DNA of 64,000 nucleotides, taken from Streptococcus suis YS56. GTDB lineage: Bacteria; Bacillota; Bacilli; Lactobacillales; Streptococcaceae. This document shows, one piece after another, positions 37,992 through 47,317 of this stretch. A program made the translations under genes and the position numbers. How positions within the stretch are numbered: position 1 is the first letter of the stretch; the number at the start of each line of letters is the position of its first letter. The DNA lies in NCBI RefSeq assembly GCF_000440115.1, contig NZ_ALMY01000065.1:1-64000 (forward strand), written 5' to 3'. The notes below the pieces were generated by a model. The model searched no databases and was not told the DNA's origin. It saw only the letters and a program-made list of their open reading frames with translations.

Positions 37992-38158
37992 ACTATAGTC
38001 GTTTAGTTTGCTTTTAGTACAAGTCAACGAGCTGCAGGCTGTACTGGAGTACGGCAAAGCGAGTTCAAATCACTCCTGTGGAGTGTTTGAAGTTGGAAAT
38101 AAGGAAACGACGTTTCCTCGCTCGTCGAAGTAATCAAAGATAAACTAAATGACTATAT
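37992..38158. mobile_element. MITE-like element with terminal inverted repeats at the end of comGG
   Basis: The ends TATAGTCGTTTAGTTTG (37994-38010) and AAACTAAATGACTATA (38142-38157) are imperfect inverted repeats of about 22 bp. The 165-base interior has no gene but has hairpins such as GGAAACGACGTTTCC. The comGG stop codon (TAG, 38153-38155) lies inside the right terminal repeat. Size and structure fit a non-autonomous mobile repeat. Confidence 0.65.
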
Positions 38159-38662
38159 TTTAACCGGAAATTGATAGTGATACTCCCCTCCATTTCTTAG
38201 ATTCACGTTAACCGATACAGTTCTATTTTTAATATGATAGCTGGCCTGACCCTCTCGAAACAACATGCTTCCCTCGGTCTCTATTGGTTTACTTTCCTCC
38301 TTTTTCTTAGAACTCGTTTGAGCTGGGTTTTCAGCAGTTTCTTGATTTTTTCTAGTTGGTTGATCCTCCTTTTTCAACTTTTCATCGGCAGTTTGGCTAG
38401 TAGCTATGGCATCTTCCTTATTTTCATCTGTTTGGCTAGCCACCTTTTCAGCAACTGCTTGACGCTCCTGCAAGTCTCCTTCAACCTTGTCCAAGACCAT
38501 CTGAGCCATGATGTAGGCCGTCGTTTCTTGCCTCGCCACCTGAACTAAGCGACTTTCAGCTTCTTGGCGGTGGAGATAAAACTGAAGCAAGAGACTAAAA
38601 ACTGCCAGCATCAAGAGGGCATAGAGCAGAATGCCAGCCCTAACTTTTTTCTTTAAAAGCAT
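38153..38662 (-). CDS. comGG: Competence pilus minor pilin ComGG
   Basis: The 169-residue protein begins MLLKKKVRAGILLYALLMLAVFSLLLQFYLHRQE, a pilin-like N-terminal helix, followed by a long Lys/Glu-rich linker (TSQTADEKLKKEDQPTRKNQETAENPAQTSSKKKEESKP) and a small C-terminal strand region. ATG at 38662 overlaps the comGF end. The stop codon is provided by the terminal repeat of a MITE-like element, so the last residues may differ from relatives. Confidence 0.85.
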   Translation of the reverse strand: MLLKKKVRAGILLYALLMLAVFSLLLQFYLHRQEAESRLVQVARQETTAYIMAQMVLDKVEGDLQERQAVAEKVASQTDENKEDAIATSQTADEKLKKEDQPTRKNQETAENPAQTSSKKKEESKPIETEGSMLFREGQASYHIKNRTVSVNVNLRNGGEYHYQFPVKI

Positions 38663-39074
38663 AGATAAAGGTCCGCTCCTCCCCATTTTTAAAGCTAAAG
38701 TCGATGCGCACCAGCTGGTTTTCTTGGGAAATAGCTGCGCTGTCCACCTGATAGAGCATGGGCTGATAGCCCTGTCCCCTGTCATTTGTTTTCCGAAAAT
38801 CATCCGACCGTGACTTGCCAAAGGCCAAAGCCTGACCTCCCTTATCAACATAGACCTTGCCATTTTCAACCTTGACCAAGTCAGCCTGGTCCCACTCCGA
38901 CCGCAATTGACTAGAGAAGACCAACCATTCCTTTTGAATAGTTTGATTTTGATAATGCACCTCTTGAACCAGCAATTTGGACAAACCCTCGAAAACTAAG
39001 AGACTACCTGAAAGGATGACTAAGGCTACCAAGCATTCCAAGAGAGTAAAAGCAGGAATTTTACTTTTTAACAA
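38640..39074 (-). CDS. comGF: Competence pilus minor pilin ComGF
   Basis: The 144-residue minor pilin starts with KSKIPAFTLLECLVALVILSGSLLVF, a type IV prepilin motif with Glu at position +5. A TTG at 39074, 9 bases after AAAGGAGG, is the likely start; the frame to 39146 is inside comGE. The C-terminal part (VRIDFSFKNGEERTFIYAF) matches the ComGF family. Confidence 0.85.
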   Translation of the reverse strand: MLKSKIPAFTLLECLVALVILSGSLLVFEGLSKLLVQEVHYQNQTIQKEWLVFSSQLRSEWDQADLVKVENGKVYVDKGGQALAFGKSRSDDFRKTNDRGQGYQPMLYQVDSAAISQENQLVRIDFSFKNGEERTFIYAFKEKS

Positions 39075-39354
39075 CCGACAGAACCTCCTTTCCCTCGTGG
39101 AAAACAATGATCTTATCCGCTGTTCGTTGAACCTGAACTGTAACACCGTTTAAGGCTAGGTTATCTTGCTCAGTCTGAACAGCCATCTGTGCTAGATTGA
39201 GAACCTCCTGTTGTTCCAATTCCCAAGCCTGTCGCCTACGACCCGCATCCACAGCTGACAAAATCAAGCTACAAATGGTCACTAGGGTCGCAAGGGCAAC
39301 CAGACTTTCTAGCAAAATATAAGCCTTATTCTTCTGTTTTCTTATAACGACCAC
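39061..39354 (-). CDS. comGE: Competence pilus minor pilin ComGE
   Basis: The 97-residue protein has the prepilin N-terminal KQKNKAYILLESLVALATLVTICSLIL with the conserved Glu, and a short globular part. It overlaps comGD and comGF, as is usual in the tightly packed comG operon. Assigned by position and prepilin motif. Confidence 0.85.
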   Translation of the reverse strand: MVVIRKQKNKAYILLESLVALATLVTICSLILSAVDAGRRRQAWELEQQEVLNLAQMAVQTEQDNLALNGVTVQVQRTADKIIVFHEGKEVLSVVKK

Positions 39355-39745
39355 TCCCTATATATAATTGATACGTGACCGTCTTTCGACTAAGCCGAAA
39401 ACGAATCTTGGTCAGAGAAGAATTTCCACCATTTTCTTCAAATGTGATGGTCTTTTCTTCCAATACTTCTAATTTTTTAGGCACCTGTACAGTTTGATAA
39501 CCATTTGTAACCTCCTGTCCACCGATAGCAAGGTTCACTTTTTGATGGGAACTGGCTGCCAATTTCTGACTGTCTTTATAGATAGCTTCAAATTCCCAAA
39601 GAAAAATCTCTTCCTGAACAGACCGAAAGGCCGTCTGTACCGTTCCCGACAGGCTGATTGCCAGAAAGCTGATGACAAATAAGGTCAGCAGGTTTTCAAA
39701 GAGGGTGAAGGCCTTATTGATTTGCTTTAAGAGCCTTGTATTCAT
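39326..39745 (-). CDS. comGD: Competence pilus minor pilin ComGD
   Basis: The 139-residue minor pilin starts NKAFTLFENLLTLFVISFLAISLSG, a prepilin-type segment cut by ComC, followed by a ComGD globular domain (FEAIYKDSQKLAASSHQKVNLAIGGQ). It overlaps the end of comGC by 32 bases. Confidence 0.88.
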   Translation of the reverse strand: MNTRLLKQINKAFTLFENLLTLFVISFLAISLSGTVQTAFRSVQEEIFLWEFEAIYKDSQKLAASSHQKVNLAIGGQEVTNGYQTVQVPKKLEVLEEKTITFEENGGNSSLTKIRFRLSRKTVTYQLYIGSGRYKKTEE

Positions 39746-40010
39746 TGTAGGATTGTGCTTGTTTTTCAGTGATATAGCCTTTCTGTTCTAACTCTGCCAC
39801 TGTTGCTTCCTTATTGTGCTTCAATTCATAAAGCTCCATCTGACTCTCTACTACCTTGACAACTGCCGCATCCCCCTTCTTCTGAATAGCATCCTTCTGC
39901 TGGCTCAAATTTGGCACAAAAAGAAGCAAGAGCAGGCTGATAATTCCCAAAACGACTAACATTTCCACCAGAGTGAATGCTTTTACCTTCATTTCAATTA
40001 ATTTTTTCAT
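39714..40010 (-). CDS. comGC: Competence pilus major pilin ComGC
   Basis: The 98-residue major pilin has the class III prepilin motif KVKAFTLVEMLVVLGIISLLLLLFVPNL with cleavage before F and Glu at +5. It forms the shaft of the DNA-uptake pilus. One base separates it from the comGB stop. Confidence 0.95.
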   Translation of the reverse strand: MKKLIEMKVKAFTLVEMLVVLGIISLLLLLFVPNLSQQKDAIQKKGDAAVVKVVESQMELYELKHNKEATVAELEQKGYITEKQAQSYNEYKALKANQ

Positions 40011-40011
40011 T

Positions 40012-41049
40012 TTATAACTCCATATTTTGATAAATCGGCAGCAACATGGCTGCGTAGATAAGAACGACCATTAAGGCCACAAAGAGAAAGACCAGCGGTT
40101 GAATCAGCTGCATGGCTCTATTGACCCGAGAGAAAAAATCCTCCCAACACTCGGCTGCATAAACTGTCAACTCGCTCCCCAACTTGGACTTGACCTGACC
40201 ATACTCGACAATCAAACTCAGCTCCCGCTTAAAAAAGGCGTAGGTCTTGATGTGTTCGTGAAAACTCTGACCATTGGAAAGAGACTGCTCCAAGTCCTGT
40301 CCAATCTCCCGAAAGAGCTGCGATTGCTGCTCCTGCATCAAACCCACAATCTGCGGCAGGTCCAAGCCTTGCCCAATCAAACTCCCCCACTCCCTAGCGT
40401 AATAGGCCGTCAGATAGGTTTGGATGAGTTTTCCGAAAAATGGCAGAGCTGCTAAGCAGGAAAAGACCATGATTTTGTTAGTTTTGCGAAACCAAACAAG
40501 ACCAGCCAAGACCGCCACCAAACTAAGTCCACAGAGAGATAAAAAGATGGTCGGCAAATGGTTAATTAGCATAGTCGCTGCATTGCCTTCCTCCAACTGG
40601 GGCAGAAGATAGTTTTTCAAGCCCAGCATAATCAAGAACAGAAAACCAAGCAAGATAATCGGATAGGTCGCCACCTCAATCAGTTTTTTACGAACCTTGC
40701 TAACATTTTCTAGATAGGACTGGATATGGCTCAAACTCAGGCTGGTATTGCCATGAACTTCTGCCAGAGCCACCTGCGTGACCACCGCATCTGAAAACCG
40801 CAAATCCGCCAGCAAACTCGAAAAAGGTTTGCCTGCCAGCAGCCCGTCTGACAAGACCTGGGTATAGGGGTCTGCCAAAAGCTGACTGCGTTTTAGGAAA
40901 TCAACAATCTCCCCCAGATGAAAACCGCTGGCAAAGAGATTATTGAAAAGTTCAATGACTTTACGCTGGCGAGCCAAGGGCAATTTTTTCTGTTTCTGCC
41001 TGCCGAAGACTGATATGTCCTGCTGCAAAAAGGCGATCAATTTGCGCAT
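40012..41049 (-). CDS. comGB: Competence pilus platform protein ComGB
   Basis: The 345-residue polytopic protein is the type II/IV secretion platform (GspF family): LFASGFHLGEIVDFL and GNTSLSLSHIQSYLENVSKVRKKLIEVATYPIILLGFLFLIMLG, with three membrane helices. ATG at 41049 gives MRKLIAFLQQDISVFG; the upstream extension lies in comGA. It overlaps comGA by about 90 bases. Confidence 0.93.
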   Translation of the reverse strand: MRKLIAFLQQDISVFGRQKQKKLPLARQRKVIELFNNLFASGFHLGEIVDFLKRSQLLADPYTQVLSDGLLAGKPFSSLLADLRFSDAVVTQVALAEVHGNTSLSLSHIQSYLENVSKVRKKLIEVATYPIILLGFLFLIMLGLKNYLLPQLEEGNAATMLINHLPTIFLSLCGLSLVAVLAGLVWFRKTNKIMVFSCLAALPFFGKLIQTYLTAYYAREWGSLIGQGLDLPQIVGLMQEQQSQLFREIGQDLEQSLSNGQSFHEHIKTYAFFKRELSLIVEYGQVKSKLGSELTVYAAECWEDFFSRVNRAMQLIQPLVFLFVALMVVLIYAAMLLPIYQNMEL

Positions 41050-41911
41050 TCCACTGGTCTGCGGAATGGTTTTGGTAGTTTCCCTTTGCAAAATCTACCA
41101 CACCTCCTCCCCCAATCAAACGTTGATAAGCAATGCCTTGAAGGGCATTATTTAACTCCTCAGGGCTGACACCTAGTTCTAACATACGGGCGTAGACACC
41201 TGAAATAGACCTTGCATGAACTGTTGAGAAAACGGTAGCTCCCGTCAGGCTGGCTCGAATGACTGCTCGAGCGGTTTCCGCATCCCGAATCTCACCGATG
41301 ATGAGCAAGTCTGGTCGATGGCGGAGGGACAGTTTGATCAGATTGTCGTAGGTGGCTCCGATGGCTTCATTGAGCTGGAGTTGCAGCATGTCCTCCTGTT
41401 TGATTTCGACAGGATCCTCGATGGTCAAAATCTGCTTGTCTGGGAATTTCAGCCTGGCAAGATGATACATAAGTGTGGTCTTACCAGAGCCGACTGGACC
41501 CGAAAAAAGATAGAGCCCTCGTCCCTTGATTTCTTCTGCAAGCCGCTCAGCCGCCTCAAACCAGAACTTGAGTTCCTTGTCATTGTCATAGAGCAGGCGG
41601 ATGACCAGACTTTCCTTGCCACGATAATCCCCGACAGTTGATAAGCGAAGTGAAATCTCTCCGCTACCATAATCATAGTCACAGGAGCCCTGCTGGCTAC
41701 GGCGTTTTTCACCGACATTTAATCCTGCTAAAAACTTGAAATGGCTGATGATGGCTGTTACTTCCTCCTCAGCCAAGTCTTGCACAAACTCTCGCTCGTC
41801 CATGATCCGATGGTAGACTTGGTAGCCCTGACCACGAGGAACCAGATAAATATCACTGACCCTATCCGCCACCGCCTCTTCAATCAACTTTCTTGCTTTT
41901 TCTTGAATCAT
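40961..41911 (-). CDS. comGA: Competence pilus assembly ATPase ComGA
   Basis: The 316-residue GspE/PilB-type ATPase powers pilus assembly. Walker A GPVGSGKTT, Asp box IEDPVE, Walker B LLIIGEIRDAETAR and His box TVHARS are intact. First gene of comGA-GG, preceded by a cin-box, so the operon is expressed in the competent state under ComX. Confidence 0.96.
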   Translation of the reverse strand: MIQEKARKLIEEAVADRVSDIYLVPRGQGYQVYHRIMDEREFVQDLAEEEVTAIISHFKFLAGLNVGEKRRSQQGSCDYDYGSGEISLRLSTVGDYRGKESLVIRLLYDNDKELKFWFEAAERLAEEIKGRGLYLFSGPVGSGKTTLMYHLARLKFPDKQILTIEDPVEIKQEDMLQLQLNEAIGATYDNLIKLSLRHRPDLLIIGEIRDAETARAVIRASLTGATVFSTVHARSISGVYARMLELGVSPEELNNALQGIAYQRLIGGGGVVDFAKGNYQNHSADQWNAQIDRLFAAGHISLRQAETEKIALGSPA

Positions 41912-41930
41912 AAAACCTCCTCACCCTATC

Positions 41931-41938
41931 TATTCGCA
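41931..41938 (-). promoter_or_regulatory. Cin-box of the comG operon
   Basis: TGCGAATA on the minus strand, a one-base variant of the TACGAATA cin-box, lies 20 bases before the comGA start, the same distance as the exact copy before ssbB. Confidence 0.88.
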
Positions 41939-41996
41939 AGGAAACTTGATTTTCCATACTTTTTTGTTAAAATAATAAAAAAGCTTGGAGGTTCCT

Positions 41997-42947
41997 ATGA
42001 AAAAAATAAAAAAAGGCGACCACATACGCGTAGTTAGCCCCTCTTCATCTATTGAAAGAATTGGTGGTTTTGAAGCCAATCTTGCCGCCAAGGAAAAACT
42101 GGAAGAACTGGGCTTCAAACTCTCTTTCTCAGAACATTATTTTGAAAATGATATGTTTTACTCTGCTCCGATTGCCAGTCGGGTTGCGGACTTGGAAGCC
42201 GCTTTTGCGGATGAGTCAGTCGATGCCATTCTGACAACCATTGGCGGTTTCAACTCTAACGAACTGCTGCCTTATCTGAATTTTGACCTAATCGTCCGCC
42301 ATCCGAAAATTTTCTGCGGTTATTCGGATACGACTGCCCTGCTCAATGCCATCTACGCCAAGACAGGCATGCCAACCTACATGGGTCCAGCTTATTCAAG
42401 CTTTAAAATGGTGCAAGCCCAACAGTATCAAACAGAGGCCTGGCTCAAGGCTGTGACACAAGATTCCTATGAACTGACCCCGAGTCCAGAATGGTCTAGC
42501 GATGCCTGGTACCTACCAGACGCCCCTCGCACCTTTTACCCGACTGAATGGAAAGTCTACAATCCAGGCCAGGCTAGCGGAACAGCTATTGGAGGAAATC
42601 TCTCTACTTTTGCGCTCTTACATGGTACTGAGTTCGCTCCAAAACCCGAAAAGTACATCTTGTTTCTTGAAGAAGCTGAAGAAGATCACTATACCGAATT
42701 TACAAGGCATTTTGCTGCGCTCTTACAAAACTATCCCAATCCCCAAGCCGTCCTCATTGGTCGTTTTCCTAAGGAAACCAAGATGACAGAGGAGATTTTG
42801 TTGGCGATTTTGGACAAGCACCCTATTCTCAAAACCATCCCTGTTCTCTACGATTTAGACTTTGCCCATACCCAGCCTCTGTTTACCATTACCATCGGTG
42901 GACAGGTAGAACTTGATGCCGAAACCTTTTCTATCAGATTCAGCTAA
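41997..42947 (+). CDS. S66 family peptidase (LD-carboxypeptidase / MccF-like)
   Basis: The 316-residue protein has the S66 serine in FCGYSDTTALLNAIY and the family start IKKGDHIRVVSPSSSIERIG. S66 enzymes cut L,D-bonds of muropeptides or release acylated nucleotides such as processed microcin C. ATG at 41997 (GGAGG upstream) is preferred over TTG at 41985. No signal peptide, so it acts in the cytosol. Substrate unresolved. Confidence 0.9.
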   Translation: MKKIKKGDHIRVVSPSSSIERIGGFEANLAAKEKLEELGFKLSFSEHYFENDMFYSAPIASRVADLEAAFADESVDAILTTIGGFNSNELLPYLNFDLIVRHPKIFCGYSDTTALLNAIYAKTGMPTYMGPAYSSFKMVQAQQYQTEAWLKAVTQDSYELTPSPEWSSDAWYLPDAPRTFYPTEWKVYNPGQASGTAIGGNLSTFALLHGTEFAPKPEKYILFLEEAEEDHYTEFTRHFAALLQNYPNPQAVLIGRFPKETKMTEEILLAILDKHPILKTIPVLYDLDFAHTQPLFTITIGGQVELDAETFSIRFS

Positions 42948-42977
42948 AAAGGATTGCTAACTAGGGCAATCCTTTTT
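42948..42977. terminator. Bidirectional terminator between the S66 gene and DUF1033 gene
   Basis: AAAAGGATTGC and GCAATCCTTTTT pair around TAACTAGG; A and T tracts on both sides fit convergent genes. Confidence 0.88.
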
Positions 42978-42978
42978 A

Positions 42979-43344
42979 CTATTCATTTACACAATTAGTT
43001 TGTTTTAATTTACAAGGACGTAGGCGGGGTTGTGTAGACTGCTTAACAAAACCAGCAGGTAAATTTTCTCTCGCTTCTACCAACATCAGCGAATGATACC
43101 GCTGCAAATATTCATCGCATTCCTCACACCAATGCTGGTCTGATTCATCCCAAAAGGCCACCATTGTGCCATTTTTACTCTGCTTTTTAGGGAACTTTTC
43201 TGACAATCGTACCCATTCCTTCTGAAATGCTTTTAAGGCATCTTCATAACGGTCAAAGGCTACACTACTAACAATATCTCCTTCCCAACCGTCTAAAAAC
43301 CACCAGGGTTCAAAATCTCCATACATTTTAATAACTTGATACAT
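42979..43344 (-). CDS. DUF1033 family protein
   Basis: The 121-residue protein (MYQVIKMYGDFEPWWFLDGWEGDIV...SDQHWCEECDEYLQRYHSLMLV) matches DUF1033, a streptococcal/lactococcal family of unknown function found between rpoC and the comG operon. CEEC may bind metal, which is speculation. ATG at 43344 has AAGGAAG upstream. Confidence 0.88.
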   Translation of the reverse strand: MYQVIKMYGDFEPWWFLDGWEGDIVSSVAFDRYEDALKAFQKEWVRLSEKFPKKQSKNGTMVAFWDESDQHWCEECDEYLQRYHSLMLVEARENLPAGFVKQSTQPRLRPCKLKQTNCVNE

Positions 43345-43458
43345 AACACATACTTCCTTTTTCGTACACATTATACCGAAAGCAATTGAATTAGGAAAAC
43401 ATTCTGCTTGTTAATTCCTTATCAAGTTATGTAAGCGTTTAAAATCTGAACAAAAGAA

Positions 43459-43484
43459 AACACATCCCTCAGAAAGAGATGTGT
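43459..43484 (-). terminator. rpoC terminator
   Basis: ACACATCTC and GGGATGTGT pair around TTTCTGA, followed by TTTCTTTT on the minus strand, after the rpoC stop. Confidence 0.85.
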
Positions 43485-43492
43485 CTCAAATC

Positions 43493-46400
43493 TTATTCAG
43501 TTACAGTCTCAAGGTTTGCTTCTTCAGCAAGCTCTTCAGCGAGAGTGTCTTCAATGATTTCAACTTCATTGATGGCTTGTGGTTCAAGATTACGGTAGCG
43601 GGCCATACCTGTACCTGCTGGGATAATCTTACCGATGATAACGTTCTCTTTCAAACCGAGAAGGTTATCACGTTTACCACGAATAGCTGCATCTGTAAGA
43701 ACGCGAGTTGTTTCTTGGAAGGATGCGGCAGACAAGAATGAGTTGGTTTCAAGGGACGCTTTTGTGATACCCATAAGAACTGGACGAGCTGTTGCCGGAA
43801 TACCACCTGCAATAACCACGTCAGCATTGGCATCTGTAAAGTCTGTGATATCCATGAGGGTACCCATGAGAAGATCTGTGTCACCTGGATCCATGACACG
43901 AACTTTACGAAGCATTTGACGAACCATTACCTCGATGTGCTTGTCGCCGATTTCTACACCCTGGCTACGGTAAACTTTTTGAACTTCAGAAAGAAGGTAA
44001 GTTTCAACCGCCAAGACATCACGGACTTCAAGCAAGCGTTTTGGTTGGATGGAACCTTCAGTAAGGGCTGCTCCACGCGCAACTTGGTCACCAACTTCAA
44101 CCTTCATGCGGGCTGTAAATGGTACCACGTATTCGCCTTCTCCAGTTACACCCTTAACAAAGACTTTCTTGGTACGAGTAGAAGCATCTTCTTCAATGGC
44201 GATAACTTCCCCTTTGACCTCAGTAATAACCGCTTCCCCTTTCGGATTACGGGCTTCAAAGATCTCTTGGACACGAGGAAGACCCTGCGTGATATCGCTG
44301 TTTGAGGCTACACCACCCGTGTGGAAGGTACGCATTGTAAGCTGTGTACCAGGCTCACCGATAGATTGGGCAGCGATTGTACCAACAGCTTCACCCACTT
44401 CAACCGCATCACCTGTCGCCAAGTTGATACCGTAACAATGACGGCAGACACCGTGACGAGTGTTACATGTAAATACGCTACGGATGGTTACTTGTTCAAC
44501 ACCTGCATTGACAATTTCACGGGCAATGTCTTCTGTAATCAATTGGTTTGGACCAATAATAACGGCACCCGTTTCAGGATGTTTAACCGTTTTCTTAGTG
44601 TAACGACCTTGCAAACGCTCTTCAAGCGGCTCGATCATTTCCTTGCCATCTGTGATGGAACGGATGTCAAGACCACGGTCTGTTCCACAGTCGTCTTCAC
44701 GGATGATGACATCTTGGGCAACGTCAACCAAACGACGAGTCAAGTAACCTGAGTCGGCTGTCTTCAAGGCCGTATCCGTCATACCCTTACGGGCACCGTG
44801 AGTAGAGAAGAACATTTCCAATACAGAAAGACCTTCACGGAAGTTAGACAAGATAGGCAATTCCATGATACGTCCGTTCGGAGCTGACATCAGACCACGC
44901 ATACCGGCCAACTGGGAGAAGTTGGAAATGTTACCACGGGCACCAGAATCCATCATCATAACGATTGGGTTCTTCGGATCTTGTTTTTCAACCAGACGTT
45001 TTTCCAATTTTTCCTTAGCTGAACGCCATTCATCTGTAACAGCTGCATAACGCTCATCATCCGTAATCATACCACGACGGAATTGTTTCTTGATCTGTTC
45101 TACACGTTCGTGAGATTCTTCAATGATTTCTGCCTTGTTGTCGATGACTGGGATATCGGCAATACCCACTGTCAAACCAGCGAGTGTTGAGTGATAGTAA
45201 CCCAAGTCTTTCAAACGGTCAAGCAGGGCTGATGTTTCAGTTGTACGGAAACGCTTGAAGATTTCAGCGATGATGTTACCAAGATTTTTCTTCTTGAATG
45301 GTGGGTTGATTGGCAATTCTGCAATAGCAGCCTTGATATCAGATCCTGGTTCCAAGAAGTATTTATCAGGAGTTCCTTCTGTCAAGTTAGCATTGTTTGG
45401 CTCTTGCAAGTATGGAAGACCTTCTGGCATAATTGCGTTGAAGAAGATTTTACCAACAGTTGTCATCATGACCTTGTGTTTTTGGTTGTCTTTCCAAGGT
45501 TTATCAAGGCTATCTGTTGCGATACCAACACGAGTATGCAAGTGAACATAGCCATTGCGGTAAGCCATAACAGCCTCATCCGCATCTTTGAAGACCATGC
45601 CTTCACCTTCACGACCAGCATCTTCCATGGTCAAGTAGTAGTTACCCAAAACCATATCCTGAGATGGTGTTACGACTGGTTTACCATCTTTAGGGTTAAG
45701 GATGTGTTCTGCCGCAAGCATAAGGATACGTGCTTCTGCTTGTGCTTCTTCTGACAATGGAACGTGAATCGCCATCTGGTCACCATCAAAGTCGGCGTTG
45801 TAGGCTTCACAGACAAGCGGGTGCAAGCGAAGGGCCTTACCGTCGATTAGGACTGGCTCGAAAGCCTGGATACCCAAACGGTGAAGGGTAGGTGCGCGGT
45901 TCAAAAGAACTGGGTGTTCTTTGATCACTTCTTCCAAGATATCCCAGATACGATCATCACCACGTTCAATCAAACGTTTCGCGGCTTTGACGTTACCAGC
46001 AATATCACGGGCAACGATTTCGCGCATAACAAACGGTTTGAAGAGCTCAATTGCCATTTCGCGTGGCACACCACATTGGTACATTTTAAGAGTTGGACCA
46101 ACGGCGATAACGGAACGTCCTGAGAAGTCAACACGCTTACCAAGCAAGTTTTGACGGAAACGTCCTTGCTTACCTTTCAGCATGTGGCTGAGTGATTTAA
46201 GCGGACGGCTACCTGGTCCTGTGATTGGACGACCACGGCGACCGTTGTCAATCAAAGCATCCACAGCTTCTTGGAGCATACGTTTTTCGTTTTGTACGAT
46301 GATACCTGGAGCGTTAAGTTCCAAGAGACGAGCCAAACGGTTGTTACGGTTGATAACACGGCGGTAGAGTTCGTTCAAGTCTGATGCGGCAAAGCGGCCA

Positions 46401-47140
46401 CCATCCAACTGAACCATCGGACGCAAATCTGGTGGAATAACTGGAAGGATATTGAGAATCATCCACTCAGGCTTGTTACCAGATTTGTAGAATGCATCCA
46501 ATACATCCAAACGGCGAACTGCTTTAATCCGTTTTTGACCAGAAGCTGTTTTCAATTCTTCTTTCAAAGCTGCGATTTCTTTTGGAAGATCGACTTGTTT
46601 CAAGAGGTCTTGGATCGCTTCTGCACCCATTTTGGCAACGAATGAACCATAGCCATATTCACGCAAACGCTCACGGTATTCGCGCTCTGTCATGATTGAC
46701 TTGTGCTCAAGCGGTGTATCTTTCGGATCGATCACCACGTAAGCTGCGAAGTAGATAACTTCCTCAAGCGCACGTGGGCTCATATCCAAGGTCAAGCCCA
46801 TACGGCTTGGAATGCCTTTGAAATACCAAATGTGTGAAATTGGTGCTTTCAACTCAATGTGTCCCATACGCTCACGACGGACTTTTGCACGAGTTACTTC
46901 CACACCACAGCGGTCACAAGTGATCCCTTTATAACGGATACGCTTGTATTTACCACATGAACACTCCCAGTCTTTTGTTGGACCAAAGATGACTTCGTCA
47001 AAGAGTCCATCACGTTCTGGTTTAAGTGTACGATAGTTGATTGTTTCAGGTTTTTTAACCTCACCGTAAGACCATGAACGAACCTTACTTGGTGAAGCTA
47101 ACGTGATTTGCATACTTTTAAATCGATTTACGTCAACCAC
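43493..47140 (-). CDS. rpoC: DNA-directed RNA polymerase subunit beta'
   Basis: The 1215-residue largest subunit holds the catalytic Mg site [13 protein letters not shown], the N-terminal zinc finger [23 protein letters not shown] and the second zinc site CGTDRG...[16 protein letters not shown] at 47140 ([20 protein letters not shown]) is the likely start, 10 bases after an AAAGAAAGG site; the frame open to 47200 is not typical of the family. It follows rpoB by about 180 bases. Confidence 0.97.
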   Translation of the reverse strand: MVDVNRFKSMQITLASPSKVRSWSYGEVKKPETINYRTLKPERDGLFDEVIFGPTKDWECSCGKYKRIRYKGITCDRCGVEVTRAKVRRERMGHIELKAPISHIWYFKGIPSRMGLTLDMSPRALEEVIYFAAYVVIDPKDTPLEHKSIMTEREYRERLREYGYGSFVAKMGAEAIQDLLKQVDLPKEIAALKEELKTASGQKRIKAVRRLDVLDAFYKSGNKPEWMILNILPVIPPDLRPMVQLDGGRFAASDLNELYRRVINRNNRLARLLELNAPGIIVQNEKRMLQEAVDALIDNGRRGRPITGPGSRPLKSLSHMLKGKQGRFRQNLLGKRVDFSGRSVIAVGPTLKMYQCGVPREMAIELFKPFVMREIVARDIAGNVKAAKRLIERGDDRIWDILEEVIKEHPVLLNRAPTLHRLGIQAFEPVLIDGKALRLHPLVCEAYNADFDGDQMAIHVPLSEEAQAEARILMLAAEHILNPKDGKPVVTPSQDMVLGNYYLTMEDAGREGEGMVFKDADEAVMAYRNGYVHLHTRVGIATDSLDKPWKDNQKHKVMMTTVGKIFFNAIMPEGLPYLQEPNNANLTEGTPDKYFLEPGSDIKAAIAELPINPPFKKKNLGNIIAEIFKRFRTTETSALLDRLKDLGYYHSTLAGLTVGIADIPVIDNKAEIIEESHERVEQIKKQFRRGMITDDERYAAVTDEWRSAKEKLEKRLVEKQDPKNPIVMMMDSGARGNISNFSQLAGMRGLMSAPNGRIMELPILSNFREGLSVLEMFFSTHGARKGMTDTALKTADSGYLTRRLVDVAQDVIIREDDCGTDRGLDIRSITDGKEMIEPLEERLQGRYTKKTVKHPETGAVIIGPNQLITEDIAREIVNAGVEQVTIRSVFTCNTRHGVCRHCYGINLATGDAVEVGEAVGTIAAQSIGEPGTQLTMRTFHTGGVASNSDITQGLPRVQEIFEARNPKGEAVITEVKGEVIAIEEDASTRTKKVFVKGVTGEGEYVVPFTARMKVEVGDQVARGAALTEGSIQPKRLLEVRDVLAVETYLLSEVQKVYRSQGVEIGDKHIEVMVRQMLRKVRVMDPGDTDLLMGTLMDITDFTDANADVVIAGGIPATARPVLMGITKASLETNSFLSAASFQETTRVLTDAAIRGKRDNLLGLKENVIIGKIIPAGTGMARYRNLEPQAINEVEIIEDTLAEELAEEANLETVTE

Positions 47141-47317
47141 TAATAATCCCTTTCTTTTCTTGTGAGAGGCTGGATTCCCAGACCTCAAATTCTTGAACAA
47201 TAATCAGCAGAATGGATAGCTGGTAAGCTATTCCTCTATAAATCAGACGGTGGAAGACCGTTGGTCCTTATCTCTTTCAGTTCTGAGATTTGGACCAACT
47301 TGTTCCATCCATTCTAA

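Noticed and set aside
38640..38869. Long N-terminal extension of comGG
   Set aside because: The extension reads comGF in another frame; the pilin-like segment starts at the ATG at 38662.
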